This document shows positions 41,922 to 54,823 of a stretch of DNA of 64,000 nucleotides, piece after piece. Position 1 is the stretch's first letter. Every line of letters starts with the position of its first letter. The DNA lies in the NCBI GenBank assembly GCA_022496185.1, contig WTXG01000018.1, positions 62,001-126,000 of the forward strand, given 5' to 3'. A model generated the notes under the pieces. It had not been told where the DNA came from and searched no databases. It saw only the letters and a program-made list of their open reading frames with translations. Source of the DNA: Multifurca ochricompacta. Taxonomy: Eukaryota; Basidiomycota; Agaricomycetes; Russulales; Russulaceae. Position numbers and translations under genes: made by a program.

Positions 41922-44909
41922 TGGCCCTTGAAATCGCCGCATAGTCGTATGAGCAGTCTGGGATAGAAAAATAATTTGACAATTACATGATAGCCGCTCA
42001 TAGTTAGAAATTTCAATCTTTCTGTCCTCTTCCAAAGTCAGATAGCTACACCCGAGTGCTATGAAGCAAAAGAATTCCCACCACTGCTACTGGTTGCCGG
42101 TTGCTGGCATACTCCTCGCTATCAGACGCACATCACATAACCAAGGCCCACGCTCGACCTCTCAGATTCGTATTGTGGACCTTTTCGCATACGCATGTCA
42201 ACAGGCCACTCAGCCGAGGGACTGATATAGCTATATGGGCTGCTGCCAGCGCTGTCAGCTGTTAGCTTTATTAGCTTTGGGCATCGTATCACGGTGAAAT
42301 CATCAGGCTGTAAAAAGGCGAATTAACAGTCCTACCTTTCAAATTTCAGGAAATGGAGCTTGTCGGTATGTTGGCCAGTCAGATTCAAACATGTATCCAT
42401 CTATCCTTATGCATGCTGAAGATCCAGACATGAGACATGGAAGGAAAATGCTCCCGTCATAATCGTAGTTGAGATGAAATGGATCCGAGCCTTTCGCAGC
42501 CGAACGCTTCACACGCCGAGACACTCGTTTTTTTGCGCATCACGATCTCCACCAGAGGCGTTTCGAAGCGCAGCAAGAAGGCAGGGTGGCATCATAACAG
42601 GTAAATCTTCGTTGCTGTGCCTACAAGTCTTTCCCCGGTCATTACTTGGGTGATACTCATGGACTCATGGACTCACGTAGCACGGCAGACGAGGCACCCA
42701 TCGAGGCGCCCATTAATGATGTGACGGTGGACTTTATCGACCCGCCGACGAGCGCACCATGTCTCGATTAAGATCCTTTAATTGAGAGCGCAAGGAATTA
42801 TTCCTAGACATGGTGTAGACATCCCAATTCAAAGAAGCGTATTAGGCAGGCCGGATCGCCCGACCCATTGAAAGGGCACCCCGTGACCATCATCAAGAAG
42901 GAAAAGCTCTCGTCCAGGCCGAGCTGGATACTTTGATGGCTGAGCGCTCTGGTACAGCCGTCAGGCCGGAGCCGAGATCCCCCTCCCCAAACGTCGTAGG
43001 ACAGGCAACCGGTGAGGTGGTTGATCCCACTCTAGAAGACTGATTGACCATTCTTGTATCTCGAGCCGTTACTATACCACCTACCTTGTAACTAAGTCCG
43101 AAACTTTGACTGGACTTTAGGTGAAGCAATGTCCTGAATAGTAAAGGTGAGGCGCAAGTAGTTCAATTTGTCGTGCCCGACCGTAAATTGGGGACCTTTT
43201 TATGATTTGTTTTCCGACTTCGAGTCGGGCTAGACAGCCTCGGCGACGGAAAGAAAACAACTCGTCTACCTTTCCTTCCGTTGCGAGACAATCATATTAT
43301 TTCGTTCAACAAAAAAGTTAGAATTGAAGGCAACTGCGCATAATATTGACAACACGGGACGACGATTCTTTAGACGACACAGAACGCTTGGCAGAGCAGG
43401 TAGGTCCTAATCAAAAGTCAATACATCTCGAGACTCATCCCATCATGAATCTCATAGTCGGAAAGTGTGATATGGTCCTTATAGATGATGTACCTGAGCA
43501 CTCTCTTTCAACACGATTTACGGTGGGGAGAGAAGACTGAATCTGTGCTGTACCATTTCTTGAGCTGGATCTTGCGCCAATCCGTACCCGTTTGTGCAGC
43601 AATGAGTTTCTTGAGGTCTCCAACCGTGTCATCTGAGCTGCACTTGACGCGCACTAAACCAACGGTTATGCACCAATCAATACGAATACGAATACAACAA
43701 GCGTGACGACAACTCGAGGAAGGGGAGAAGAACTGGACCTTTGCGTCCTAAGCGATCGTTGGCAATCACCTGCGTTCAAAAATATCCAGAATACGTGAAA
43801 AAGAAAATCCGGTTTTTAACGGTTAGACATCCTCACGTACTTCAATAAGAGCCATGAATTTGTGATGCGAGAATGAAGATGAAATGGATTGAAAGGAAAG
43901 GAAAGAAAGATGAAGTAATCGCAATCTGACTCGTCAAGTCGCTGCTTCAATGTTTATTGTACGATATACACCCATCCCGAATCAACCCCACCGGGGCATC
44001 TTATCCTCACACTACTTACTTTATCTTCGCCACTAGCCTCCCAGCTCCGCCTCCGACACGCTGCAATGACCAGTACAGTTCTGTGTCCAACTTGCTCCCC
44101 ATTCTAGGTACACACCGGCTTGGCTCACCAGTCGATCTGTGAGGTCTCGCTATCATACTGTACACACTCGTCTCCCTACGGAACCTCGCTCGACGTGTCG
44201 CGCGAGGCTTTCCTGCACCCGCGAAGAAGGTTTGGGTTCCCCAGCGGCTGAGTAGAGGGGTGCGTGCATCGTGCGTGCGTTTGTTGCCTGTGCATTTTCC
44301 CATTTTCATTTTTAGAACGTAAGGTCCTTTTGCGGCATATGTTTGAATCGAGCTCAGCGGTGTTCGCCCATCATCTTCGAGCCAGGTGGTATTTAACCAC
44401 TGGTGGATGAACCCGACACACAGGAACCATAGCGTCTTTGGCGCTGATAGGCCAAAACATGCAGCATCAAGATAACTAGAGAACGTCGACTACAACAGCT
44501 TCCATGAAATTGCGGCGCTCAAGACCGGAAATAACGACCAAGCATGGCAATGTCTCACGGACGCATTAGAACCTGGTGTCACACAGCGCATTGGGCCAAC
44601 CTGTCCCATGCGTTGGGGATATGCCGAACGTAACTGGGAACAATTATAGGCTCTACCACCACCGCAGAACCTCCGCTCGGGTGTGTGGTTCGGGCGTCAT
44701 GAAAGGAAGGCTTATGAAAGGGCCGCCGCCCAGCTGATGGCGTTATATTCACAGGGTTTACGCTGCATGCATAATAGGAATCATGAAAGGGTTTCCAAGT
44801 ATCGTTCATAACAAAATGGGGCGTTACATAGGTCGTACGTACGTATATCAAAATTTGTCCTTTGCACGGTGGTGAGTCTCCAATTTCGTGCACCTCCTTC
44901 CTCTTTCCC
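41922..44909. other. Long intergenic region with weak coding remnants
   Basis: 3 kb with no gene I can define. Two short stretches look coding by codon texture: 42681-42770 (ADEAPIEAPINDVTVDFI) and 42891-43042 (ALVQAELDTLMAERSGTAV, ending at a TGA). They are in different frames with no joining intron, so they may be remnants of a decayed gene or element. 43340-43400 (DDDSLDDTERLAEQ before a gtaggt donor) is a third candidate. Confidence 0.35.
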
Positions 44910-45825
44910 TCAGTATCTGCCATGCTTTCTGTAATCAAAGTCGCTTCAGTCATGTGGGGAAGACAGGAACAAAAAAAACGGTGATGCGATTACCTTCCGA
45001 ATCCACAGCAACGACAGACACGCGCGGCAAGCAATAGCATAGCCATCCAGGTGAAAACCGTACTCACGAGCACCATCCACACACCGTTCCCAAAGCTAAT
45101 CGAAACGTTGACGGTGGACTGGTGTTTGACCTTGTCCCTCGCAACGATGACAAGGGCAAGGTCTGCAGCGAACACAATTGTAGACACGATTGCAGTCGCA
45201 ACGGACAACACGAGGGAGATAATCCAAGGCGCGAAGTGGTATACACAACACGAGGCGATGACAGGTATGAGGGTGAGTAAGGCGAGGCCTGCGGCAACTG
45301 GGTGCAACACGAGCAGGATGGTAAGACCCTTGAGAACGAGGTTCGCCAGATCTGGCTCATTCGTTACGACAGCGATGGTCTGGGGATCGATTGTATACCC
45401 GAGTTGTGGACCAATGCATTCACCCGTATTGCTAACCGGTGTGGGCTTGTTCAGCGCACTGCAATGACATCGTTTTATCAGTTTTAAAGGGCGTGTTGAG
45501 AATAGTTGGAGAATAGTGGGGGAAGGAGATGAAGAAAGAGACTAGGAGTAAGCGATGTACACCTTGTCGCACAGAATCCCCAGACGCCAAAGCGCAGCTC
45601 CGTGCCAATGCTCGTCTTTGGAAGTGTTGGCGAGGTGTTCCCGTCGATCTGTAGCAAGTAAACTGACTTGATGATCGGAAGAGAGAGAGCGACGAAGAGG
45701 AAAAGAACGAAAGCGGCGAAAAGGCAGAAGCCAGTGACCACGGCATGATGGTGGTTGTGTGGGCGATGAACGCGATGGTAGTCCTCATAGTCATCAAAAC
45801 TTCCACGACGACGCCAGAAAGCCAT
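44910..45825 (-). CDS. SUR7/PalI-family four-pass plasma membrane protein
   Basis: The ATG is at 45825 (MAFWRRRGSFDDYEDYHRVH). The first membrane segment is AVVTGFCLFAAFVLFLFVAL. The extracellular loop carries GTELRFGVWGFCATS, the W-x-x-C type signature of the SUR7/PalI group, then NTGECIGPQLGYTID. Three more segments follow after the first intron (LVLHPVAAGLALLTLIPVIA, WIISLVLSVATAIVSTIVFA, FGNGVWMVLVSTVFTWMAML). Splicing at GTAATC (after CCGFGR) to an acceptor near 44930 gives a short basic tail RKHGRY ending at 44910; unspliced it ends at 44990. Members act in cell-wall/eisosome organisation or in ambient-pH signalling; which applies here cannot be read from the sequence. Confidence 0.85.
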
Positions 45826-46435
45826 GGCGATCACTGTCGAGGGATGTGAGGATGAGAAGGACCAGAGGAGGGAAAGCCTGTTAAGTCATAGAGTGCTGAT
45901 ATCTGATATGGTGGGTGATCCCATGACCCATGCATGCATGACCTGTCCAATGTCAATGAATGTACAGGAGCGGGTAGGGCAAGAGTGGTGGTGCCTCTGC
46001 CGAGGATTTCTTTCATTCAGTTCTGTTGTTCTGTTCGACTGTCTGAGCAACACGCGAGTCACGATTTTCGTGATAGATAATCAGTCACAGATAAGTGATA
46101 AATACAACATAGACATAGATCATAGATAGATAGGGTAATGTAAGGGGTATATATTTTCTATTTTCTTTCCTTTCTTTTCCATACCGACCATCAAAGATGA
46201 ATAAGATAACTAGAAATGTTGCAACCAAGTAATCCAACAAGAAAAAAAGCGTAGCAATTAGTAATAGTAAAGCAAGTAAGGGCAGCACCAGAAGATCAGA
46301 GGATCAAAAAACCAATGGATGTGTTAGAACGTCCGCCATCGCTTCCACGCCCAACTCAACCTAATAAGGTCTCGTTCAGTTCTTCCGCCATTTCTTACTC
46401 ACCCTCCCCCACTCACGCAACCACCACCGTTTCGG
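45826..46435. other. Intergenic
   Basis: Promoter of the SUR7/PalI gene and 3' flank of the DUF6699 gene (which ends at 46436). No gene; there are short gata-type repeats near 46118. Confidence 0.4.
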
Positions 46436-47359
46436 TCACGACTCCTTGCCGAGGAGGAGCTTGAGTCTCTCGACTCCATTCTCGGGGTCGAGCCAGGTAA
46501 ACCCTTTGAACCACGTATTCTTCAGCAAAAAATCGACGCGCTTTACGCCTTCGGCCTGTTGCTCGCGCTCCTCAGAGGTGCTCCGAGAAGCCTTGAACCG
46601 TCGCGTGTACGCGCGTGCGACCTCTGTCTCTTGAGTTGTAGTGAGCCGGCCCCACTCTTCATGTGTGATCTTGCGATGCAATGCGGCATGTACGGCGTGC
46701 ACGACGTCCTCGAGCGTTAGGTACGGCAACGATGCGCGCCGTCGGCGATGAGGAGACAATGTGGTGCCGATAACCTGCAGGTCGACGGGCCATTGGGGAA
46801 TCATGTCACACACGATGCGCACGCGCGTCATCTGTGGGTTCGTCGCGGGTTGTTCGAGGTCGTACCCACTCAGAGTCGTGAGTTGATTAGCGCCAGACCC
46901 AGAGCGCCGCTTGAATACCAGGTCTGGAACGGCCAAGTTGATGTGAAGATGCTGCGAGACGATCTCACCATTGATGAGATTATGTAGCTGGGCGTGCGGC
47001 AGCTCCAATTGGGCAAATGCCCATCCCGGAGAGTAGGTATAGTAGGGAGCGGGTACGGTTGGCCAGGGTGAGACCGCTACCGTGGGCTGCACTGGAACGT
47101 AGGCGGCATCGATAGAATGTCTCCGGGAGCGAGAATAGTTCGGGTGGAGGAGCGCGGGCTGATAAACTGGCGTTGCCATGGGCGCGGGGGCGGGGGCCAT
47201 GGGAAGAAGAGTGGGTAATACCGGGGGAGATGCCTGCGGGCTACCCTGCCAAGACCTCGAGGGTCGATGTCCAAAGCCAGAGCTGGTTATTGTCGGGGGG
47301 AACTGGAAGTATGGATGCTGCTGGGGAAGGTAGTAAGGCCAGACATAAGGTGTTCCCAT
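46436..47359 (-). CDS. DUF6699-domain protein, 307 aa
   Basis: Single exon with ATG at 47359 (MGTPYVWPYYLPQQHPYFQF). The first ~110 residues are a Pro/Ala/Tyr-rich disordered leader (LLPMAPAPAPMATPVYQP). The conserved domain begins around residue 120 (AQLHNLINGEIVSQHLHINL). It continues with VRIVCDMIPQWPVDLQV, the block LPYLTLEDVVHAVHAALHR, then KITHEEWGRLTTTQETEVAR and VKRVDFLLKNTWFKGFTWL. This is the basidiomycete-expanded DUF6699 family; the function is unknown. The frame is uninterrupted. Introns in the family are common near the N-terminus but none is needed here. Confidence 0.85.
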   Translation of the reverse strand: MGTPYVWPYYLPQQHPYFQFPPTITSSGFGHRPSRSWQGSPQASPPVLPTLLPMAPAPAPMATPVYQPALLHPNYSRSRRHSIDAAYVPVQPTVAVSPWPTVPAPYYTYSPGWAFAQLELPHAQLHNLINGEIVSQHLHINLAVPDLVFKRRSGSGANQLTTLSGYDLEQPATNPQMTRVRIVCDMIPQWPVDLQVIGTTLSPHRRRRASLPYLTLEDVVHAVHAALHRKITHEEWGRLTTTQETEVARAYTRRFKASRSTSEEREQQAEGVKRVDFLLKNTWFKGFTWLDPENGVERLKLLLGKES

Positions 47360-47592
47360 TTCTTTCTGTGAAAGACGAGTAAGTGAGTGATTGTAGATTG
47401 GGGGTTAATGAGGTGAGGAGAAAGGCAGAACGAGCTCTGAAGCGGAATTTATAGGATTGGAAAATAAAGATTTCTCCAAATGTTCTTCGAGTCAATTTGT
47501 TCACTTTTGTAAAAAAAATGAAAGCTGTGTGTTGTATACACGTGTAACGCCCAGCAGGTGGGTGTAGATTAAGGATCTCATTGTCGGGGCCA

Positions 47593-47626
47593 GTGTCGGT
47601 GTCGGTGTCGGTGTCGGTGTCGATGT
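47593..47626. repeat. (GTGTCG)n microsatellite
   Basis: Five near-perfect copies of gtgtcg in the intergenic space between the DUF6699 start (47359) and the DML1 3' end (47766). Confidence 0.9.
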
Positions 47627-47765
47627 CGACGGGAGCGGTGTCCAGGCACACATGGGCGGCGGTGCAAATAAAATCAAGCTGTGTCTATTTGTTTGTGTAT
47701 ATTTGCGAAATTCACCGGCCGGTAAGAGCGCTAGCGCTCTAGTGACATCGAACCATAGAACTCCC

Positions 47766-49933
47766 TTAATCTTCTTCATCTTCTACTCCGATTCCCTCGT
47801 GAAAATCGTCTGTCAAGGTCAACATATCATCCCACAATCCTCGTGCCTCATCCTCTTCAATCCCAACTGTAGTCGTCCAATTAATTTTTCGTTGCACGCA
47901 GTTTTGGACAAAGTTGGCGTATCGTGTGAGTAGGTGAGGGAATGCCCTTCCGGATGCAAGCGTTGACACCATCGGCACGGATCGAGGTCGCGCTAAGATG
48001 CCGCGGGGTGTACGAAGCAGCTCTGCACTTAGATGCTGTACTCGGAAAAACGAGGGGAAGGACGATGGAAGTGGATACTCGTCCTGTGCATGCAAACTAT
48101 GGGTCGTGGCACTACCAATCTCGTAAGCTCTCGATCAAATCCGCAGCGATCAGACCAGCGCCTGCCCCGCACCTGAAAGCCTTAACAGCGCTTAATTCGC
48201 TTAATTGGCGCCTTCCAAGCTCCGTCCAGCCTCGAGTGACATGGCGTCGGCAGAGCTGTAGGTGCCCCTGGTGACCACCAAGGGCCAAAGTTGAGCAGTG
48301 TTGAGACTGGATAACCATTGAGGAACACAGCTACGCACCTTGCCCTCGCTTTCGGATTGACTCATTGTGGTGAAACAATGTACTCTAGAGTCCAGCGCGT
48401 CTACAGAGGACGCTGGGAAAGCGCCACTCAGCTCCGCGAATGGCGTGTTACCGTATACATTCAATTGGTCACAAAGCTCGTACAAGAGCTCACGACTCTT
48501 CAACCTAAGTAAGCCTCTTTCAATCCAATGACGGGCTTCATGCAACGAGAGGCTCTACCGGAGGGGCAATGTTGCAGTCTCAAAGTGTGCCGAAAGGATT
48601 GCCGATGTATCATAGAGACTCCTAAGCTGTTCAAGTGGTAATCAAATTGTAAAGGGGGGGGAGCTTGAAATACGAATAGCACAGCGGCTCACATTTGTGT
48701 TGAGCTCCTCGGTCCATGGTCCGAGCAGCCAGCTACTTGGAGATTGTAGCGGAACGCTCATAGTAGAGAGATCATTTAACCCCTGTAGGCACAAAGCATC
48801 ATTCAATGCCTTTCTAGTCCCCAGCAGCTGCATGCTTGTCAAGTGAGATGAACATCAATGGCTGACAATCTGCGCACATCGTCGACATCTAGGTCCCCTG
48901 GTACAGCATCGGACAGAACTGCGAATGTTAGAGTGGGCTGTTTCGGAAACTCGTCACGGAAGGCAGTGAGTAGAGAGTTGGTGAAAGAACCAAAGGAAGC
49001 ATTGTCGGTGCAAAGTTGAAGACCCTAATTGGATCTTTCATCCAGCATCCAGTTGTACCCCTAATGCAGAGAGTAGGCGGACCTGGAAAGTGTCACATTC
49101 CTCTACAAAAAGGCGGAATGAGTCATCCATAATCGCGCTGTCCTGAAAGGAAAGCGAACGCGACTATATCAAGTATGTGCCATCGGCAACACCGGAACAG
49201 CTCACAACGTTGTACCGTAAAAATGTTTCTTTCCCGCTCTGCCAGTCGCCATCCGCAGTTCCCCAATCTGCTAAATCAGGAAGCTTGTGTATGGACCGAG
49301 GAAGGTAATAAACGCGATTATAGTCCGACCAGTATTGGACATCGGACGACTGAAGCGGAGGAATTATGAAGCTCTTTTTTGGATCAGTAGTTGTCCCTGT
49401 AGTGTCCTGATCGACTTCCTCGTCCAACTGGGACTGATAGGCGCTTTCTGGGATATGATCTTGACGTATCTCGTCAACAGCGCCATCCCTGACTCGGTTA
49501 TCAGCCCAAACGCTACAAAATGTAGTGGGTTCTGACTAACCAGAGGAGCGAGGAAGGGGTTTCATCCGTATCTTCTTCTGCGTAGAGTCCCGTGGTTCTG
49601 GACAAGGATCCAAAGTTCACTATTATAAGTGGTCGACCACACAGTGGACAGTGATCGGGAAAGATGTACCCTTTCGGTCAATTTGGAGCAGGCGGGGGCA
49701 GTAGGTCTGCTCCCCCTGCAGCAGTGTATGAAATCATGAAATCATGAACTACGGAGGACATGTCTTGGCGATTGACGAACCCTCAGAGAAATGCCCTCCC
49801 TAAATGAGACATCATGATCGACGAGCACTTCCTTATCCTTATTATATGTAAAGTAGCTCTGCTGAGCATTCCAAAAGTGTGTGCCGACGTGATTGGATAT
49901 ATCGCCAGCTTGTATGTATATCATCTCTTTCAT
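47766..49933 (-). CDS. DML1: DML1/Misato, tubulin-like mitochondrial inheritance protein (two apparent frameshifts)
   Basis: Needed for mitochondrial DNA inheritance and morphology in yeast and flies. The ATG is at 49933; the N-terminus is the family hallmark MKEMIYIQAGDISNHVGTHF, WNAQQSYFTYNKD, VDHDVSFREG. Exons then give EQTYCPRLLQIDRK, NFGSLSRTTGLYAEEDTDE, SAYQSQLDEEVDQD, VQYWSDYNRVYYLPRSIHKL, MDDSFRLFVEECDTFQ and GSFTNSLLTAFRDEF. Then come LNDLSTMSVPLQSPSSWLLG, LYDTSAILSAHFETATLPL and NVYGNTPFAELSGAFP. The C-terminal exon is YPLPSSFPSFFRVQHL, ending GIGVEDEED at 47766. One base seems missing at 49672-49674 (before NFGSL) and one at 48841 (before LTSMQLLGT). The last intron near 48085-48115 does not close in phase and may hide a third. 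Confidence 0.9.
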
Positions 49934-50201
49934 GACTGCCAAGTCCAAGGATTAGTCAAGCTTGTCGAAAACGCGCACTGATTAGAAAGCCTAGGAATTT
50001 AGAGAGCTCCTCTGTCTGTGTCTGTGTCTGTGTCTAATGATCTCCAGACGACCACGGACACAAGCAATTCGAACACGAGGAGGTCAGAGTCAGAATTTTC
50101 GGCGGGTTGGGTCGGGAGTGGGAGGTCGGCGGTCAATTGTTAGTTAGTATCAAATCCGGTCCACCCGGACCGTCCACGTGGTATTAAGTAGAGACATGTC
50201 G
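49934..50201. other. Intergenic between DML1 start and TRAPPC11 end
   Basis: 268 bp with tgtctgtgtctgtgtctgtgtc (50012-50034). It must hold the DML1 promoter. No gene. Confidence 0.4.
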
Positions 50202-53200
50202 TCATATCGTTGACATGTTGTCATTAAAAGAAGGTAACACCAATACCGGCCCAATGCTCCCAGCATCATCAACACCACCGCCACCACCACTAGGGGCATC
50301 CTCTAGAGCTAGAGCTAGAGCCTCATCGACCATTTTAGCTCTCTCTTCCCTGCGCATGTCAACGACCCGCACTGGGATGCCTTCTTCCTCTATCCCCGGA
50401 GGTTGCTGAGTTGGTGAAACTGTCCCTGCATTCCGTTTATCCAAAACACGGAACCTCGGCACTCGAACGAACCCACACTCGATTGGTATCAGAGACCATG
50501 CGAGTCGTACCTCTGAGCCGGGAAGAAGCGCTGGGACACGTGCACTGCGCTGGCCCGCGATCAAGAATGAGTCGGCGGCATCCGGCTCAAGTTGCACAGA
50601 GAGGCTTGCTGTCCGCGAGGGGTGATGGTTACGTATCGTCAAGTGTGCGGAAATCGAGATGTGTAATTTAGCGGATGAGGGAAGCTCAAGCAAGGCAATG
50701 ACGCTCTGACGTGGTGGTTGGAGAGTGGGGAGTGGGAATCGACTCGTGCACAGTGGTCCATGGTCGCCGTTTGGCAGAATTCTAAAGCAACGGGATGTTA
50801 CATTGATAAAATCACGCGGCTAGTTGGACTACCCACCTTCGCCATGACAGTTCGAATTCTCCAGGACCTGAAAAAACATCGTCTTCGCTGGTTTCGTCTT
50901 CTAGTGAGAGACTGATGCGACAGATGGCAGCAAATTCGTCTCCAGGAAGCCAGTCTAATTTGCTATCAGCAAAACTCCAGAAATAAGAAAGAGGTCAAGG
51001 TACCAGACGTCACATCGTCCTCATCTTCATCCAGAGAGCATTCAAGCACCCTAGCATGAGGCCCATTCTACGACTCAAATTCAAAACAACCCAGTATGAT
51101 ATAGCGAGTAGAAGAAACCGACCTTCCTAACAAGTCTCACGGTTTCTACACTCAGACCCCACGGTCCGACACACTCCATCTGCGCTCGGATAATCGCCTC
51201 GCCACCTTCTCTGTCATCCCAATAATCACGATCGTATGTATGCAGGTCAGTTAACCCAGGCAGCGGCCCACGCGTGTGAAGATACTTCACGTCATAATCG
51301 ACTTTCATAGGCGCTACTGTCGGCACGGAAAGTGTGAGGAGTACCTCGCTCGTGTCCTGAACAATGGGTGAGCGTGACTGGATGGAGATGTCCAGAACAC
51401 GATCTCCGTCGCCACCCGTATTCGTCAAGTAAAGTGACTTTAGTGCAGTCGTGCCTGGCACGATAACCCCTATGGCAACGCCTTTGATAAGACTCTGCGA
51501 GTGCTCGTCGTCGATGCGGATATCGTTCACTATATCACAGTTGAAGTGGGCAGGACAAAAGCGAAAATTTGCGGAATGAGGCGTACCGGTTTCGTCGATC
51601 TCGGCTGGTTGTAAAAGAACGTCGAGCACAACATCGAGCGGGCGATCGTCTTCGTTAGTAATGCTAATGATAATCGGATACTCCTCGTCGAGGTACGCAG
51701 GGGACTGATGTGTCATCGACACCCGCAGTCTGTGCGGGCGGTAATGTACACTGGGACTGTGCTTAGAATCATCTCGACGATCATCGACGGGTGCTAGCCT
51801 ACGTGACATGGTCATTGCTGCCATCGCGCAATGGCGCGAATTTGATGGGATCGACATTGAAAAGCCATTTCGGATTTGAGACGGGCCCATCGCGGACGGC
51901 TGCTGGGTCAATGGGTATCTCCACAGTCCAATTGCCTTCCCGAAGAGCGAGCACCGCGCGCTTTATCTACTCTGCGAGGTCAGAAGCAGAAACTCTACGA
52001 TAAATCTGAACATACAGCTAATGTCATTGGCACGTCTGACGAGACAGTGCCCACAAATACGATCGTCCCGCCTTTCCCCCATCTCAAGCAACCTTTGGCC
52101 TGCGCGCCAATTCCGGGATTTAAGTCTCCGAAGTCCACCCGCTGAACCTTTCCAGAAACAACAGCATCTGCATCATGATGCACCACAACGGGCTCTTCCT
52201 TGTGTGAAAAATATATTGCGAGTGAGGCAAAGGGGAGGGCAGATATGGCGACGTCGTGCGGAGCAGTTAGAGATAGCTGAAACGCCACGCGATCCCCGAC
52301 GAAGGCTGTGCTCGTCCAGAAAATAATGCTGGTGGCAACTGTGTGCAAGCTAATCAGCGCGAATAACAAATAAGACGAAGCGCACGTACATATTGGCTCC
52401 GAGTCGGATAGGTCAACTATGAGGGGTTCTTCATGAGATGAAGGCACTGTGCTCTGCGCTACACTGAAAATCTGTATATAATAAATGAAAGGCAGATCGT
52501 CTACCTTGAGCACGGCGAGTAAATCCTCCTGTAATATCCCATCGTCATCTTCGTCTTCATCAATACCTGAACCTCGCATCATTGTCAGCATCTGCAGTCG
52601 AGCATGAAGATTGACAAAACATACCATGCGCAAGCATCTCCACCAAAATTGTAACACTTAACTCTACGTCCCGAGTTGCTGTGCGCATTTGTACCAAGTC
52701 GCGAGCAGCGGACGCAACATTGTACCCCACCGCTCTCGTCTGTATGTTTTAGCTATCCGCTCAAAGAATCGCACGGCCATGTCGAATTTTCCCGCTGCAT
52801 AGTACGTCCCCGCGATCCGACCGGCGATGCGGAGCGTCAGTCTTCCTTGACCATTCCCATTGGACAGCGGCGAGTGTTTTTTGAAAAGTTCGTACGCCTT
52901 GGTGTATAACTATGTTTCACTCCAGACTCAGTGTCATGTACAATTGAGATCTGAGATGGCGCACCTCGAGCGCAATCCCAGAGTGGTCCACCTTTTTCTC
53001 ATTGGCGAATCCGGGTAGATTAGCCCCATTCGCTTCCACACTCTCAAGCATGGCGAAGAATTGTGCGCGTCTGCGCTCCGTCGCTTGTGCGGCCATGTAA
53101 TAGTAGAAGCCAGGGTGCTGGAGTGCGTTCGCAGGGTTCAGACCTAGCACGCGCAAGGCATCCAGCTCTGCCAACCCAGAAGGCGCAGCTGCAGGTACGG

Positions 53201-54823
53201 GTATGGCTGCTTTATGAGCAGGTAAAATCAAGGTCGAGCTTGTACCGTGCTCGAGTAACTCTGCGAATACACGATGTCTTGTGTGACGGTAAGTAAGAGA
53301 GATGGAAAGAGAAAACGAAACCTCACTGTCTTGCGATCCAGCTCCAAAACTCAAACGTTTCGTCGCCTATTCCCCAGCCACGCGAAAAGTCGCTGAATCT
53401 CCTCGAGTGGATGGTATGTTGGGAGAGCGCGAGCGCGTGCTCATTGTTGTACAGGTAGAGCTTGCAAATCTGTCAATCGGACAATTAGAGAAAGGGAGGG
53501 TAAGGGAGAAGGGGATGTCGCAAAACCTTGAGGTTAATGCAGTCCGCCAACACTTTGGCTTCTGCCCAACGTTTCGTGCGCGGTGGGAGAATTGCAGTCG
53601 AGCCAAACATCATTAGCAGACTTGAATAAGCATCCTGGTAATGCCTTGCTTCCCATCACCTCTTCATCAATTTGAGGCAGACAGATCGACTTACTTCAAG
53701 GCAACCTCGAACTCTCCACGAAATTCCGCAAAACACGCCATCTTGTACTCATAGCGCACGGTCCAACCCTCAGGACGTAGCGGACGGGTGGGACTAGCTA
53801 CTCCGAGAGGCGATACCGGAAGAACGTATGCAGAAGCAGCTTGAGCATGACGATTGCGTTTGCGTCTGACACGCTTAGAGTGCGAAGTGTAATAGTCAAC
53901 CGCTGGTTCGTAGAGCGCCTGCTGGAGGCTGAAACAGCTTGAGCAATCGAGCCGAGAAGAGGAGCTCTGGTATAAAAACAAAGAACCTCTTGATAAACTC
54001 GTTGAGCTCGCCAGGGCTCACTGGGCTGAGTACAAAGAGGGCTGCTCGGTAGTCGAGTCCGCTTTGCCTCCGAATAAAGGTGAGCCGTGTATCCAATGCG
54101 GGGTCATCTGCCAATGTAGTGTCGAAGTCGGCCGAAACAGCCACGAAGGGGACACACCAAGCATCTTGCGACTGGCTATCAGTACGACCGTAAGCTTGAT
54201 CCCTCGCTCACTTGTTGACTTTTTGCGTAGCGCAATCTCAGCTGACATCTCAGCGTCTCTTCGGCGTTCCTCAGCCTCACGATCAGGGTGTGGTTGGTCA
54301 AGTGGAGAACGTGGCATATGATGGGGAGGCGACTCATATAGACGAATGAAAACCACGAAGACGGATGGGACAAGGGTGGTGTGTTTGCGGACCCAGATGG
54401 GGGCAATGAGACCATCGGGGTGTAAAGGAGAGGTAGGAGTTAGTGGGGAGAGTGGGGAATGCACGAGGCTATGCGGATCGGTAGAAAGCGGAATTTTGCG
54501 TGGTGGAAATCGGACGTCCTGGGTTACGCTCACCCGGATGGGATAGGCATCACTCAGAAAAGAGGATAGCGTACCTTGTCGACAAGAACGGTCTGAAATG
54601 TTTTCGATTTATCAGGCTGCCATATCGCAGCGGTTCTTTGCGAGAGGAGCGCGTCACGCAAGCGGATAGTAAGCAAGGTGAAAGGATCTTGAAGAGGGCG
54701 CGTAGATGGGGGTTCGCCTGGTGCTGCCGACGGTGTTGACTCCGGGGGAGGTGGGACATCAAGACCGGCGACGAACATTACTGGTGCCAGCTGAACTAAT
54801 AATTCTGGTGGATATGAGTTCAT
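50202..54823 (-). CDS. TRAPP complex subunit 11 (foie gras/gryzun), two frame anomalies
   Basis: A TRAPPIII subunit acting in ER-Golgi traffic and autophagy. The ATG is at 54823 (MNSYPPELLVQLAPVMFVAG), followed by WVRKHTTLVPSVFVVFIRLY, and GLDYRAALFVLSPVSPGELN, LQQALYEPAVDYYTSHSKRV. The foie-gras region includes WTVRYEYKMACFAEFRGEFE, HYQDAYSSLLMMFG, ICKLYLYNNEHALALSQHTI, HPGFYYYMAAQATERR and AAGKFDMAVRFFERIAKTYR. The gryzun half has VDFGDLNPGIGAQAKGCLRW, YLDEEYPIIISITNEDDRPL and MKVDYDVKYLHTRGPLPGLT. It ends SVIALLELPSSAKLHISISA, LTIRNHHPSRTASLSVQLE. More than twelve short introns resolve in phase. A missing base is implied at 52670-52672 (GGGG to GGG), and an unexplained +1 shift lies between VDPIKFAPLRDGSND and RRLAPVDDRRD (about 51800-51850). 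Confidence 0.92.
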
